A stretch of 64,000 nucleotides of DNA from Alkalihalobacillus deserti. GTDB lineage: Bacteria > Bacillota > Bacilli > Bacillales > Bacillaceae_D. The position numbers and the translations under genes were made by a program. Every line of letters starts with the position of its first letter. The stretch's first letter is position 1. The notes beneath the pieces are model-generated. The model saw only the letters and a program-made list of their open reading frames with translations. It had not been told where the DNA came from and did not search any database. The stretch lies in NCBI RefSeq assembly GCF_020734105.1, contig NZ_JAJAFR010000005.1:301544-365543 (forward strand). The letters are read 5' to 3'. Below are positions 7,361-15,865 of this stretch, piece after piece.

Positions 7361-8890
7361 TTGAAAGGATGGGGTAGAGTGCTAGAAGCTGCATATGAAG
7401 CACTATTAATGATTTTAGATCCAAATAGACTCTTATTTATGTTTTTAGGAATTGCTATTGGTTTAACCCTTGGGGTCTTACCGGGCTTAAGTGGCACAGT
7501 AGGGATGGCAATCTTACTACCATTTGTTTATGGAATGGATCCTTTTACAGGAATGGCTTTGTTAATTGGAATGGCAGCCGTATTGCATACAGGCGATACA
7601 TTTCCTTCGATTCTGCTAGGAGTACCAGGTTCTTCAGGATCGCAGGCAACGATTATGGATGGTCACCCGTTGGCAGAACAAGGGGAATCATCTAAAGCTC
7701 TTGGTGCAGCATTTTTTGTATCAATGATTGGTGGAGTTATTGGTGGAGTTGTCCTTTTTCTTTCAATTCCAATCGTTCGGCCATTAGTACTCGCATTTGG
7801 TTCTCCCGAATTGTTTATGCTTGCCTTACTCGGACTCAGTATGGTAGGTATTCTAGCAGGTAAATTTCCGATTCGAGGGGTTATTGCTGGAGTAATCGGC
7901 TTAATGCTTGGAAGTGTTGGGAGTGCGCCCTCAACTCCGGAGTATCGCTATACGTTTGATAGTTTATATTTAAGCAGTGGAATTCCCCTTGCCGTATTTG
8001 CTCTTGCTCTATTTGCTTTCCCTGTGATTATTGACCTTCTAGCTGCTGACCGTAGCATTTCGAAAAAAACGGAGGTAAAGGGCAAATGGTTTAGTGGAGT
8101 ACAAGAGGCAGTTAAACACAAGTTTCTCATCTTTAGAAGCGCTGTACTAGGGGCAATCCTCGGATTTATACCAGGGATTGGCGGTAGTGTTGTAGACTGG
8201 GTCTCTTATGGCGTAGCGAAACAAACTGTTAAAAACAGTGAAAACTTTGGAAAAGGCGACATTCGAGGTGTAATTGCACCGGAGAGCTCAAACAATGCAA
8301 AAGAAGGTGGAGCATTAATACCTACGTTAATGTTTGGGATTCCTGGAAGTGGAACAACAGCCATTCTTCTAGGTGGCCTAACATTAATGGGTTTACAGGC
8401 CGGTCCGAGGTTAGTGACAACAGAATTATCGTTAACATTATCGATAATCTGGACGTTAATTATTGCCAATGTCATCGGTGCAGCACTTTGTATTCTATTA
8501 ATTAAACCAATTTCAAAACTCAGCTTCATTCAAGCAAATAAACTAATGCCGTTTTTACTAATTATCATCTTACTTGGGGCTTACCAAAGTACAACAAGTT
8601 GGGGAGATCTGCTTTTGTTTGTGGTGATTGGTTTGTTTGGCTGGGTGATGAGTCGGTTGGATTGGCCAAGAGCTCCGATGTTAATTGGTTTTGTCCTAGC
8701 GGCTTCAACAGAACGATATTTATGGATTTCAATGACAAGGTACGAATATGATTGGCTTATGAGACCGGGTGTTATTATTATCGGCATCATTATTATCCTT
8801 GTTTTAATAGGTGGTTTTATTTTGAACTCAAGAGAGAAGAAACAAGAGGAGGCACAGATGCATCATGGAACTAACACGTTCAAAAATTAA
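7361..8890 (+). CDS. tctA: TctA-like tripartite tricarboxylate transporter large permease
   Basis: About 509 residues with many hydrophobic segments; this is the large membrane subunit that moves tricarboxylates using an ion gradient. Family motifs include LGVLPGLSGTVGMAILLPF near residue 37, LLGVPGSSGSQATIMDGHPLA and the second conserved GFIPGIGGSVVDWVSYG. The start is uncertain: TTG 7361 follows AAAGGAG with only 3 bp spacing, and an in-frame GTG at 7379 is an alternative. The gene lies between tctC and tctB and overlaps the tctB start by 26 bp, so it is co-translated with tctB. Confidence 0.88.
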   Translation: MKGWGRVLEAAYEALLMILDPNRLLFMFLGIAIGLTLGVLPGLSGTVGMAILLPFVYGMDPFTGMALLIGMAAVLHTGDTFPSILLGVPGSSGSQATIMDGHPLAEQGESSKALGAAFFVSMIGGVIGGVVLFLSIPIVRPLVLAFGSPELFMLALLGLSMVGILAGKFPIRGVIAGVIGLMLGSVGSAPSTPEYRYTFDSLYLSSGIPLAVFALALFAFPVIIDLLAADRSISKKTEVKGKWFSGVQEAVKHKFLIFRSAVLGAILGFIPGIGGSVVDWVSYGVAKQTVKNSENFGKGDIRGVIAPESSNNAKEGGALIPTLMFGIPGSGTTAILLGGLTLMGLQAGPRLVTTELSLTLSIIWTLIIANVIGAALCILLIKPISKLSFIQANKLMPFLLIIILLGAYQSTTSWGDLLLFVVIGLFGWVMSRLDWPRAPMLIGFVLAASTERYLWISMTRYEYDWLMRPGVIIIGIIIILVLIGGFILNSREKKQEEAQMHHGTNTFKN

Positions 8891-9317
8891 CTTCATTTTC
8901 TTAGGATTGTTAATTGTTGTTTTTGTCTATACCTTTATTGATGCGCTTCACTTTGCAGAAGCAGCAAGATTCTTTCCTTTGTATGTTTCTGCATCTGGAA
9001 TCGTTCTTATTTCTCTAGAGCTTATTATTACGTTTTTTAAAACTAAAAAACAATCACACGGTGATCCTACGTTGTTTCACCCACATTTGAAACTTGCTTT
9101 AAGATATATTGCTTGGGTAGGGAGCTTTTTATTACTCATCTTTATCATGGGATTTAAACTAGCAGCAGTTTTATTCTTACTTGCATTTTTAAAAATGGAG
9201 TCAGGCTTTAGCTGGATCAAAACAGTCATAGCCATTGCTTGTGTCATGCTGTTTTTTATTATAGTTGGCGATTGGTATTTGAATTTAAATTGGCCGAAAA
9301 ACTTATTAAATTTATAA
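8865..9317 (+). CDS. tctB: TctB-like small permease subunit
   Basis: A 150-residue membrane protein with four predicted helices, matching the small subunit of tripartite tricarboxylate transporters. Hydrophobic blocks are near residues 9-28, 33-55, 80-100 and 120-140. The start overlaps the end of tctA, and a GAGGAGGCA ribosome binding site lies inside tctA. Sequence conservation in this family is low, so the call rests mainly on size, topology and gene order TctC-TctA-TctB. Confidence 0.82.
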   Translation: MELTRSKINFIFLGLLIVVFVYTFIDALHFAEAARFFPLYVSASGIVLISLELIITFFKTKKQSHGDPTLFHPHLKLALRYIAWVGSFLLLIFIMGFKLAAVLFLLAFLKMESGFSWIKTVIAIACVMLFFIIVGDWYLNLNWPKNLLNL

Positions 9318-9323
9318 AAGGTA

Positions 9324-9345
9324 AAAAACCTCCTAAGGAGGTTTT
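9324..9345. terminator. Bidirectional terminator between tctB and the lysR gene
   Basis: AAAAACCTCC-TAA-GGAGGTTTT forms a tight hairpin between two converging genes, with A and T runs on each side, so it can serve both directions. Confidence 0.8.
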
Positions 9346-9358
9346 CGATGATTAGATA

Positions 9359-10234
9359 TTATTTTTTGACGTGAGCAGTAGAATATTCAATTAAAAAATC
9401 AATGAATTCTTTTACGATTGGATATTTTATTTCTGATTCTTTATAAAGAAGCCAAGTATTTCTCTGTAATGGATTATTTTCATAATCAGTTAGTTCTATT
9501 TTTTCTAAGTCTGGGATATTTGATAACCCTAAGCTAGGGACTATAGCATATCCTAAACCTTTGGCTACTAGCTTTTTACATGTCTCAATATTATCAATCT
9601 CCATCGTTATCGTTGGGGGTTGAGAGAATTGTTGGTGCCACCATTTATCAATAATTTGTTGGAGTTTTGGATCTGTATTAAAAGTAATTCTCGGGAGTGT
9701 CGGTAATTGAGTTAAATCAATTGGTGTCTTTGAAATAACACAAACTGATTCTGTGTTTAATAAAATTGCATTTTCATGCCATTGATGGTCTCCTCTGATA
9801 ATACCGATATGGACACTATCTTGCTCTAGGTGCTTTAAAATTTTGTGGCTCCAGCCTGTAAATACAGTGAATTGAACATTGTTATATTTATCTAAGAAGT
9901 TTTTTAGAATGTCTGGAAGTAAATATCTAGCAAAGTTACTAGAGACACCTAGGCGAATAATGCCTTCTAAGTTATCATTCATATTTAGAAGATGATCTTT
10001 TGTTTTTTGTAACTTATACAACATTTCATCGGCATATTTTACTAGGTATTCGCCTTCAGATGTGAATTTAATCCCTTTTTTATTACGCCATAAAATTTTA
10101 ACGCCAACTTCCTCTTCAAGATGGTTAAGTCTATATGTAAGGGCAGGTTGAGAAATAAATAACTTTTCAGCAGCTCTCGTAATATTTTTTTCTTCGTAAA
10201 CCATTTTTAAGATTAACCAGTCTTTTTCATCCAT
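9359..10234 (-). CDS. LysR-family transcriptional regulator
   Basis: A 291-residue LysR-type regulator, probably of the tricarboxylate genes on both sides. The N-terminal winged helix-turn-helix is clear (NITRAAEKLFISQPALTYRL), followed by a substrate-binding-like effector domain (IRLGVSSNFARYLLPDILK). The frame is open further upstream, but the preferred start is ATG at 10234, which has AAGGAG nine bases before it and gives the usual LysR N terminus MDEKDWLILKMVYEEKN. It is divergent from the dehydrogenase gene at 10351, with a LysR-box-like palindrome between them. Confidence 0.9.
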   Translation of the reverse strand: MDEKDWLILKMVYEEKNITRAAEKLFISQPALTYRLNHLEEEVGVKILWRNKKGIKFTSEGEYLVKYADEMLYKLQKTKDHLLNMNDNLEGIIRLGVSSNFARYLLPDILKNFLDKYNNVQFTVFTGWSHKILKHLEQDSVHIGIIRGDHQWHENAILLNTESVCVISKTPIDLTQLPTLPRITFNTDPKLQQIIDKWWHQQFSQPPTITMEIDNIETCKKLVAKGLGYAIVPSLGLSNIPDLEKIELTDYENNPLQRNTWLLYKESEIKYPIVKEFIDFLIEYSTAHVKK

Positions 10235-10304
10235 AGTAGCCAACTCCTTATATGAAAAGTATACTATACACCCACTTTCCATACGATTGTAAATTGGTAA
10301 TTTA

Positions 10305-10328
10305 TTCACTTAAAAACCTTCAAGTGAA
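10305..10328. promoter_or_regulatory. LysR-box-like palindrome
   Basis: TTCACTT-N10-AAGTGAA is a perfect inverted repeat between the divergent lysR and dehydrogenase genes, where LysR-type regulators normally bind. Its half-site TTCACTT recurs in the 23-bp elements at 4384 and 6094. Confidence 0.65.
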
Positions 10329-10350
10329 GGAATAGATTGGAGTTTTTGTA

Positions 10351-11433
10351 TTGGCACATTATAAAATCGGCATAATGAAAGGCGACGGCATTGGGCCGGA
10401 AATTGTTGGAGAAACAATTAAGGTTTTAAATGCTGTTCAAGACATCGTTGAAGATTTAACTTTAGAATATAACTATTATCCTGTTGGTCTTATATCCTAT
10501 CAAGAAAATGGGGCAACCCTCCCAAAGAAAACGATAGAAGGCTTACAAAACTGTGATGCCGGACTGCTTGGGCCTTTAACTACACATATTTACGACACTG
10601 AAAACCCTAATATGGTCAATCCTAGTGGCGCATTGAGAAAGTTTTTTGATCTGTATGCCAATATTAGACCTACGAAAAAATATGAAGGAGTCGATACTAG
10701 GTTTAACGATGTGGACCTTGTTATTGTAAGGGAAAATACAGAAGGAATGTACGCTGATCGAAACATGCATTTTAATACAGGGGAATTCATGCCGAACCCC
10801 GATACAGTACTATCATTTAGAGTCATTACACGTAAAGGTAGTGAACGTCTTGCCCGCATTGGTTTTGAGTTGGCTCAAAGCCGTAAAAAGAAGGTGACGA
10901 TCGTTCACAAGAAAAACGTACTTAGAAAGGGCTGCGGTCTTTTTTTTGAAAGTTGTCATACAATAGGAGAATCATTTGAAAATATCAAGATCGATGATTA
11001 TCATATTGATGCTTTTGCCATGCATTTAATTCAACGGCCTGAGGACTTTGATGTAGTCGTAACGACCAACATGTTTGGTGATATTCTATCTGATCAAGCT
11101 GCTGGGTTAGTTGGAGGGCTAGGACTTGCACCAGGCTTGAATTTAGGTGATTCTTTTTTAATCGCGCAAGCAACACACGGTTCTGCGCCCGATATTGCTG
11201 GACAGAATAAGGCAAACCCAGTTGCAGAAATTTTGTCTGCAAAAATGATGCTAGAATGGCTCGGCATCAGAAACGACGACAAGAGTGCCAGTAAAGCCGC
11301 GGCTCTTATCGATTGTGCAGTTGAAGAAGCATTCAAGCGAAACATGAAGACTACTGATTTAGGTGGTACTCTATCAACAACAGATTTTGGTGACAAGCTA
11401 ATCGAAATTATGGAGAATAGTGTTATAGTTTAA
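10351..11433 (+). CDS. Isocitrate/isopropylmalate/tartrate-type NAD(P)-dependent dehydrogenase
   Basis: A 360-residue beta-decarboxylating dehydrogenase. It shows the family features GDGIGPEIVGETIKVL near residue 11, substrate-binding GALRKFFDLYANIRP, VRENTEGMYADR, and the metal and dinucleotide region NMFGDILSDQAAGLVGGLG then THGSAPDIAGQ. Such enzymes oxidise and decarboxylate isocitrate, 3-isopropylmalate, homoisocitrate or D-malate/tartrate; the motifs seen do not separate these. TTG 10351 is chosen as the start, with GGAG 8 bp upstream. In this cluster it could process isocitrate-like products derived from the TcuA substrate. Confidence 0.85.
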   Translation: MAHYKIGIMKGDGIGPEIVGETIKVLNAVQDIVEDLTLEYNYYPVGLISYQENGATLPKKTIEGLQNCDAGLLGPLTTHIYDTENPNMVNPSGALRKFFDLYANIRPTKKYEGVDTRFNDVDLVIVRENTEGMYADRNMHFNTGEFMPNPDTVLSFRVITRKGSERLARIGFELAQSRKKKVTIVHKKNVLRKGCGLFFESCHTIGESFENIKIDDYHIDAFAMHLIQRPEDFDVVVTTNMFGDILSDQAAGLVGGLGLAPGLNLGDSFLIAQATHGSAPDIAGQNKANPVAEILSAKMMLEWLGIRNDDKSASKAAALIDCAVEEAFKRNMKTTDLGGTLSTTDFGDKLIEIMENSVIV

Positions 11434-11453
11434 CAGTCATTTATACAATTTTC

Positions 11454-11488
11454 TAAAAAGGGGAAAAGGCTTTTTCCTTTTTTCTCTT
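11454..11488 (+). terminator. Hairpin and T-tract after the dehydrogenase gene
   Basis: AAAAAGGGGAAAAGG pairs imperfectly with CTTTTTCCTTTTTT. It may attenuate rather than fully separate the dehydrogenase from the AbrB-family gene 25 bp further on. Confidence 0.55.
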
Positions 11489-11512
11489 TTAAAATCAAAG
11501 AAGGCGAACCCT

Positions 11513-12598
11513 ATGATTAAAAAAGTTTTGTATATTTGCATAGCTGTTGCAATTGGTGGTCTCTTCTCATCTCTTAACGTTCCAGCAGGCTGGCTACTTG
11601 GTTCGATTTCAACTGGGATTGTGAGTGCATTTTTCGTTGTAAAAATCCATCTCCCCAATAATTTATTTAAGTTATCCCTGGCAATGATAGGAGGAAATAT
11701 TGGGTTGATGCTGCGGCCAGACCAATTCTTGGACTACCACGCACTTATGGCTCCGTTTCTTTTGACTCTTATTCTGACGCTTGCTGGGGGGATTTCTTTA
11801 GGACTTTTTTTGAAGCTGTATTCCAATTTAAATGCCAATACAGCGTTTTTTTGCTGTTTGCCTGGGGGAGCATCAGAAGTTATTGGACTAAGTGATCAAT
11901 ACGGAGCTAATCAGCAAATTGTGGCTGCTTTTCATACAACGAGAATCACCTTATTTGTCCTAGTTATTCCATTAGTCGTTGGTTTACATGCGCCAATTTC
12001 CACTCAAGCCTTTCAAACGACCAATTATGCTTTTACTCAATATGTTTTTGCTCTTTTCCTTTTGTTTATTGTAATGGTGTTAACAATAGTTCTAAGTAAA
12101 CGCTTCAGCTTTCCTGGCGCTTCATTGTTTTTTGCGATCGGGTTGGGATTCTTAGCACACTTAATGTTTCCAGCTGTTGAAATGCCAGGATTTATTACAG
12201 GTATAGCCCAAGGTATTATGGGAGCTATTATTGGGATGAGATTTGACCGTAATACATTTAAGCAAATAAAAAGTATTGGATTCATAAGCGGAGTTACGTT
12301 AACGATGTATTTTTTTATGAGCTTAGGATTAGCAACGATTTTTTTCCTGCTAACACCGATTGATTGGTTTACAAGTTTATTAAGTATTGTCCCAGCAGGT
12401 GCTGCAGAAATGGCGTCAACGGCAACAGCATTGAACATTGAGCCATCCATGGTAGCTACATTACAGATGGCAAGGGTGTTGGCTTTATTTCTTGTGTTGC
12501 CATTTTTAATTAAGATGTTTGCGAAATCAGATAAAATCAAAGAAAACGAAACTATGTTACGAGAAAAACAGATTTACATAAAGAAGGAAAGTAAATAA
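11513..12598 (+). CDS. AbrB-family (PF05145-type) integral membrane protein
   Basis: A 361-residue protein with roughly ten hydrophobic segments and the duplicated layout of the AbrB/putative ammonia-monooxygenase family. Repeat motifs are LNVPAGWLLGSISTGIVSAFF, LPGGASEVIGLSDQYG with ARI-like TTRITLFVLVIPLVV, and the second copy IVPAGAAEMASTATAL with MARVLALFLVLPF. The family name is misleading: it is not the AbrB transcription factor. Members commonly sit beside TctABC genes, as here, and may assist carboxylate transport or act as regulators. The ribosome binding site is weak (GAAGGCG). Confidence 0.8.
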   Translation: MIKKVLYICIAVAIGGLFSSLNVPAGWLLGSISTGIVSAFFVVKIHLPNNLFKLSLAMIGGNIGLMLRPDQFLDYHALMAPFLLTLILTLAGGISLGLFLKLYSNLNANTAFFCCLPGGASEVIGLSDQYGANQQIVAAFHTTRITLFVLVIPLVVGLHAPISTQAFQTTNYAFTQYVFALFLLFIVMVLTIVLSKRFSFPGASLFFAIGLGFLAHLMFPAVEMPGFITGIAQGIMGAIIGMRFDRNTFKQIKSIGFISGVTLTMYFFMSLGLATIFFLLTPIDWFTSLLSIVPAGAAEMASTATALNIEPSMVATLQMARVLALFLVLPFLIKMFAKSDKIKENETMLREKQIYIKKESK

Positions 12599-12865
12599 GA
12601 TCGTGCCTTGTAGGTTCCTGCAGGTTCCTGACCCCTAATACGTTGATACGTTAAAGGATGGGGGGGCAGGAACCCAAAACAAGGTCGGAATTCTTTACGG
12701 AGATACTGGAAAGAAACAAAATGGTAAGTAATCAATATTTCGTTAAGAAGGTTTCAAAAAGATTAAAGTTATAAAATAATCATATAGAAGAAACTTGCCC
12801 TATTAGCTCACTTCCTTAATTGGTGATGGGCTATTTTATTTTGCGCTTTTTTATCCTTTCGTCAA
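12599..12865. repeat. Gene-free stretch with a REP-like element
   Basis: No gene was seen. At about 12614-12676 TTCCTGACCCC and GGGGGGCAGGAA flank GTTGATACGTTAAAGG, a form of the GGTGCCTGACCCC...GTTAATGC-GTAAAG REP-like family also seen at 3158 and 32.1 kb. A further hairpin lies near 12795-12832 (GCCC...GGGC with ACTTCCTTAATTGGTGAT inside). Confidence 0.5.
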
Positions 12866-13240
12866 CATGGCGATGTTACGGCAGCCGCTTGAAAAAAAGG
12901 ATGGATACGTAACGGTGGAGTGCGCTCTACTGATTGTGACTTTTCCTGAACGTATCAAACCGCGTTTCAGGACCCATCTATGACCGAACCGATGTATTAC
13001 TTTCATTATACCCTGTGAGTCTTGATCAGCCTTTTGAAACAAGGGAGTCATCTTTGGTGATTAAAAAAAGAGTGGAACAAGCAAGACAAAGGCAATATGA
13101 TCGCTATCAGGCAGAATTGTGCAATGCCAGAGTTTCATTTGAGCGACTAGCAGAAGTGAGTCCATTAACAGACAATCAGCAAGAAATGATCACTCAAGTA
13201 TCATCAAAGCAGCAATGGAGTAATCGCGTCAGAGGCTGTG
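12866..13240 (+). pseudogene. comM: comM/yifB C-terminal half remnant with an internal micro-inversion
   Basis: Three consecutive comM pieces lie here. Plus-strand 12867-12896 encodes MLRQPLE, matching the family EVLRQPLED. The next ~60 bp (about 12897-12957) encode SGKVTISRAHSTVTYPS only on the minus strand, which is the expected following ComM segment but inverted. From 12970 the plus strand resumes as GPIYDRTDVLLSLYPVSLDQP, continuing with KKRVEQARQRQYDRYQAELCNARV and ending SSKQQWSNRV at about 13228. It then leaves the family sequence and stops at 13290. The gene is clearly dead. The C-terminal part overlaps that of the shard at 17.8 kb, so at least two comM copies have existed. Confidence 0.82.
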
Positions 13241-13290
13241 GATTAGTTAAAAAATCCGGTAAGAGAGAAACCGACTTTCTCTCACAATAA

Positions 13291-13388
13291 GTGGACAACC
13301 TTCACTTTATACATAGGTTTTTCCACATTACGTTGGTTATCCACAAAGGTGACTAAGATTATTTCGATCAAGGGATGAACTATCCACA
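13291..13388. promoter_or_regulatory. Cluster of DnaA-box-like sequences
   Basis: One perfect box TTATCCACA (13337-13345) is flanked by near matches TTTTCCACA (13319-13327), CTATCCACA (13380-13388) and an inverted TTGTCCAC (13291-13298). Four in about 100 bp is more than expected by chance in AT-rich DNA, but no AT-rich unwinding repeat or iterons were seen, so a replication role is only a possibility. Confidence 0.35.
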
Positions 13389-13398
13389 TCTAATCCCC

Positions 13399-13428
13399 AA
13401 ATCCGGGTGCTGTTACCACCCGGATTTT
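13399..13428. terminator. Strong hairpin
   Basis: AAATCCGGGTG-GCTGTTA-like loop-CACCCGGATTTT forms an 11-12 bp GC-rich stem ending in TTTT. It probably was the terminator of a comM-like gene to its left. It lies 114 bp from the comK stop codon. Confidence 0.8.
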
Positions 13429-13541
13429 GTCAAAGAGCATATCGTATTCGGCTTATGACTGCTTTAGTTTTTGACGTAAATGCGGGAATTTAGGAATGAT
13501 TCCTTTTTTCGATTGTTTTTATTAATAGGTAGACAATCGTG

Positions 13542-14033
13542 TTAATTGAAATACAGTTGGTGGTTGGGTCGATGGGAAAAGCGGACGATGCAATAAGAGG
13601 TACGTTGCACTTGTTTGTCTAGGGCGTGGTACGAAACGTTGAGCGAGTATTCTTTGATGTTTTTGAAGGTGATAATGGATTGTGTCGAGTTCTTTGGATG
13701 GCGTTTGATTGATTTAATGTGGTGATAGAAGATCCAACTGCATTCAGATTGTTTCGGTGAGTGGGTGGGAAAGGCATAAATGTGCTCAAGTGGGTTTACT
13801 GGAATCGGGATTTTGCTTTGGATGCCTGTTTTGTGGGTGACCGCGATTCGTCTGCCGTCGTATTCAGCTCCTCCTTCTAAGCAGGCCTCTTTCAACAGTT
13901 GAAGGGGTGTTTTTCTCACATAAAGCAGTTGGTCTCGTTCCCAAACGATGGTGTCGTAATCGGTATGATAGGCGGGGAGTAGAGCAAAAGTATCCGGGTT
14001 GATTTCGTAGTGTTCAAGAATGATTTTTGGCAT
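13542..14033 (-). CDS. comK: Competence transcription factor ComK-like protein
   Basis: A 163-residue ComK-family regulator, the master activator of competence genes. Shared features with Bacillus ComK include the N-terminal YEINPDTFALLPAY, KTPLQLLKEACLEGGAEYDGRR, the segment PVNPLEHIYAFPTHSPKQSECSWIFYHHIK and a VSYHALDKQVQRT stretch followed by FSHRPNH. It is about 30 residues shorter than the 192-residue B. subtilis protein, missing the extreme C-terminal tail. Start ATG 14033 follows AAAGGAGCC. ComK of other genera is often shorter too, so it may be functional. Scattered comM shards, a competence-linked gene, lie on both sides. Confidence 0.83.
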   Translation of the reverse strand: MPKIILEHYEINPDTFALLPAYHTDYDTIVWERDQLLYVRKTPLQLLKEACLEGGAEYDGRRIAVTHKTGIQSKIPIPVNPLEHIYAFPTHSPKQSECSWIFYHHIKSIKRHPKNSTQSIITFKNIKEYSLNVSYHALDKQVQRTSYCIVRFSHRPNHQLYFN

Positions 14034-14172
14034 CGTTTTCGGGCTCCTTTAGATTGAATTGGGTTTTAAGAAGAAGGTTTGACGACGGACGATCGTCCAC
14101 AAAGAAGGTTAGAAAGAGAATTTTTTTTTTATGTGCTTGTCCCTTCTGAAGTTGTTTCGTTTTTTTGGTAGA

Positions 14173-14199
14173 TTCCTAGCTAGTAGTAGTAGCTAGGAA
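14173..14199. terminator. Hairpin TTCCTAGCTA/TAGCTAGGAA
   Basis: A perfect 10-bp inverted repeat with a 7-base loop (GTAGTAG) lies between comK and the helix-turn-helix gene. No T-run follows on the minus strand, so it may be an operator or an mRNA stem rather than a terminator. Confidence 0.4.
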
Positions 14200-14238
14200 T
14201 TAGGAGTGATACGGAATCTAATTTGGATTGTTAGTAAG

Positions 14239-15126
14239 TTAGCTACCTGACTGTGCACCTGATAGCCACGCAGGAAAAGATTCACTCTTAATCCGTGCTT
14301 CGTTTGTATCTAACCAATTCCAATGCTCCACAACGGGAGTTTCTTTTCTTTTTTCCGTAGTGAACATCTTATTCACCGTCCCGTAGAAATAGGGAATGAA
14401 GCTTGTTTTGATTTGATTGCTCTTCAGTTGGTAGATGGATTGTTTGAAAGCTTGAATCACAGTGTAGACATGTACATCAATGGGTTGGCTTAATCGATTA
14501 CTATAGTGGGCCAACCTCGCTCGATCCCATAAGCTACAAATCTCCTTTGCTTTGTTGAAAAAAGGTTTAACGGCTGTGACAAAAGGTTCTGGAACATTAG
14601 AAGGAACAAAGGTGTAATCGAGTGATTCTACTGATTCTATACGTATCTTTTGTATTAGATGATTTTTTAAAGATTTTATAGATTTAATAGAACTAGTTTC
14701 AGATGGCTGATTTGTGGTTGGAGTGATTGTTGGTGTTGGAGTTGGGAGCTTTTTACGGTCTGTCAAAATCGCTCCGTCAAAGCGGTGGAAGATATAGACG
14801 TTATGGGAGTAACCACCTTTCTCTCTAATCGTATGGTGGACCGAAAGAATGTTGTATTTTTTTGCTTTTCTAAGCATGCGTTCAAAGGTCGAGCGGGAGA
14901 TGGCTTGTTTCTTTGTTTGTGAGGCCTGAACTAGCTTATCAATTCGTGCATTGCAAACACCAATATGTTTGACACTAAACTGTGCGAGCGTGAACAAAGC
15001 GGTGCGTTCTCCTTTTGTGAAATGATGTCCGTGTAGATACTGGGCTTGTTTCATCGATTCATTGAATTCCTTCACCGTTTCAAACGGACTTAAGTGCGCG
15101 AATTTTGATACATGACCTGGCTTCAT
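14239..15126 (-). CDS. Winged-helix/HTH protein of replication-initiator style, 295 aa
   Basis: A basic protein of 295 residues, probably DNA-binding. Residues 40-110 carry a helix-turn-helix region (KGERTALFTLAQFSVKHIGVCNARIDKL, then SRSTFERMLRKAKKYNILSVHHTIREKGGYSHNVYIF) like that in Bacillus plasmid or mobile-element replication proteins. A Thr/Pro-rich linker (TPTPTITPTTNQP) and a helical C-terminal region follow. An AGGAGGCTACC ribosome binding site precedes ATG 15126. It is divergent from nothing obvious and convergent to no intact gene. A helix-turn-helix role is supported; replication is an inference from resemblance and from the nearby DnaA-like boxes. Confidence 0.6.
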   Translation of the reverse strand: MKPGHVSKFAHLSPFETVKEFNESMKQAQYLHGHHFTKGERTALFTLAQFSVKHIGVCNARIDKLVQASQTKKQAISRSTFERMLRKAKKYNILSVHHTIREKGGYSHNVYIFHRFDGAILTDRKKLPTPTPTITPTTNQPSETSSIKSIKSLKNHLIQKIRIESVESLDYTFVPSNVPEPFVTAVKPFFNKAKEICSLWDRARLAHYSNRLSQPIDVHVYTVIQAFKQSIYQLKSNQIKTSFIPYFYGTVNKMFTTEKRKETPVVEHWNWLDTNEARIKSESFPAWLSGAQSGS

Positions 15127-15539
15127 TTGGTAGCCTCCTTAGATAGAAGTTGTGTCTTTTCTCGCTGGTAGCTCTACCATAATGGAGTTTTTACGATCCG
15201 TCATATCGTGAAAAAGGATATTTGGTAGGGTGAATAGGTATGGTTTTTGAAGTTTGATCTAGCCGTTTTGCAAGAATGGGAGTGGGAGTGAAGGTGGTTT
15301 TGTGGAAATGGTGTAATTTTGGGGATGCGAGGGGGAGGTACCTGTCACTCCCAAAAAAATGAAAATAGAACCCCGATGAAAATTTCGAACAAAAGAAAAG
15401 CTGTCCGACTATCTTCCGACTGGAATCACGGTATTGCGTGGCTGTCACCCAGCCCTTTAAAGCGCAAAGGTACTATAGTTTTTTAGCGGTAAATTGGTTA
15501 TAGAAGACAAAAAATCATAGAGCTTATTGGAATAAGATC
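15127..15539. other. Gene-free stretch with one REP-like shard
   Basis: No gene was seen. GGGGGAGGTACCTGTCACTCCC at 15331-15352 is a palindromic form of the recurring GGTGCCTGTCACTCCCCGA sequence. Confidence 0.4.
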
Positions 15540-15776
15540 CATGAAGATGCGGCCTTCCTTGGAGCCTTGTCTTTAGATGGCCACGTGGTAAAAGTGGAAG
15601 GCATGTTGCCTGCTTTGATTGTAGCCAAAGGGCTAGGATTTAAACAAGTTTTTCTTCCATATGATCGGCTTCTTCCTATTGAGATGTTAGAAGGGATTGA
15701 ATGCGCCGTTGTTCACCATTTGAAATTGAGTAAAACTGTTGAATTCTACTTGACGGTTACAATAATATCAAAATAG
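15540..15776 (+). pseudogene. comM: comM/yifB N-domain shard
   Basis: In frame from 15540, HEDAAFLGALSLDGHVVKVEG then MLPALIVAKGLGFKQVFLPYD and IEMLEGIECAVVHHL match the Lon-protease-like N-domain of ComM (LGALSLDG, VEGMLP and LPY motifs; roughly residues 105-170 of the family protein). There is no start codon context and no continuation into the ATPase domain; the frame ends at 15776 in unrelated sequence. Confidence 0.82.
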
Positions 15777-15865
15777 GCATAAAATTGAAAAAATTCATTG
15801 TAGACCAATTGTAGATATGATATATTGAAAAATGTAAATTTTAGAAAAAAATGGGGGTATTACAG

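Noticed and set aside
12037..12540. Minus-strand 167-codon frame opposite the AbrB-family gene
   Set aside because: It is the reverse complement of a hydrophobic coding sequence, has no ribosome binding site and no recognisable domain.
14087..14098. Palindrome GGACGATCGTCC upstream of comK as a possible LexA-type or ComK site
   Set aside because: It does not fit the Bacillus LexA consensus (CGAACN4GTTCG) or the ComK AT-box spacing, so a specific assignment is unsupported.
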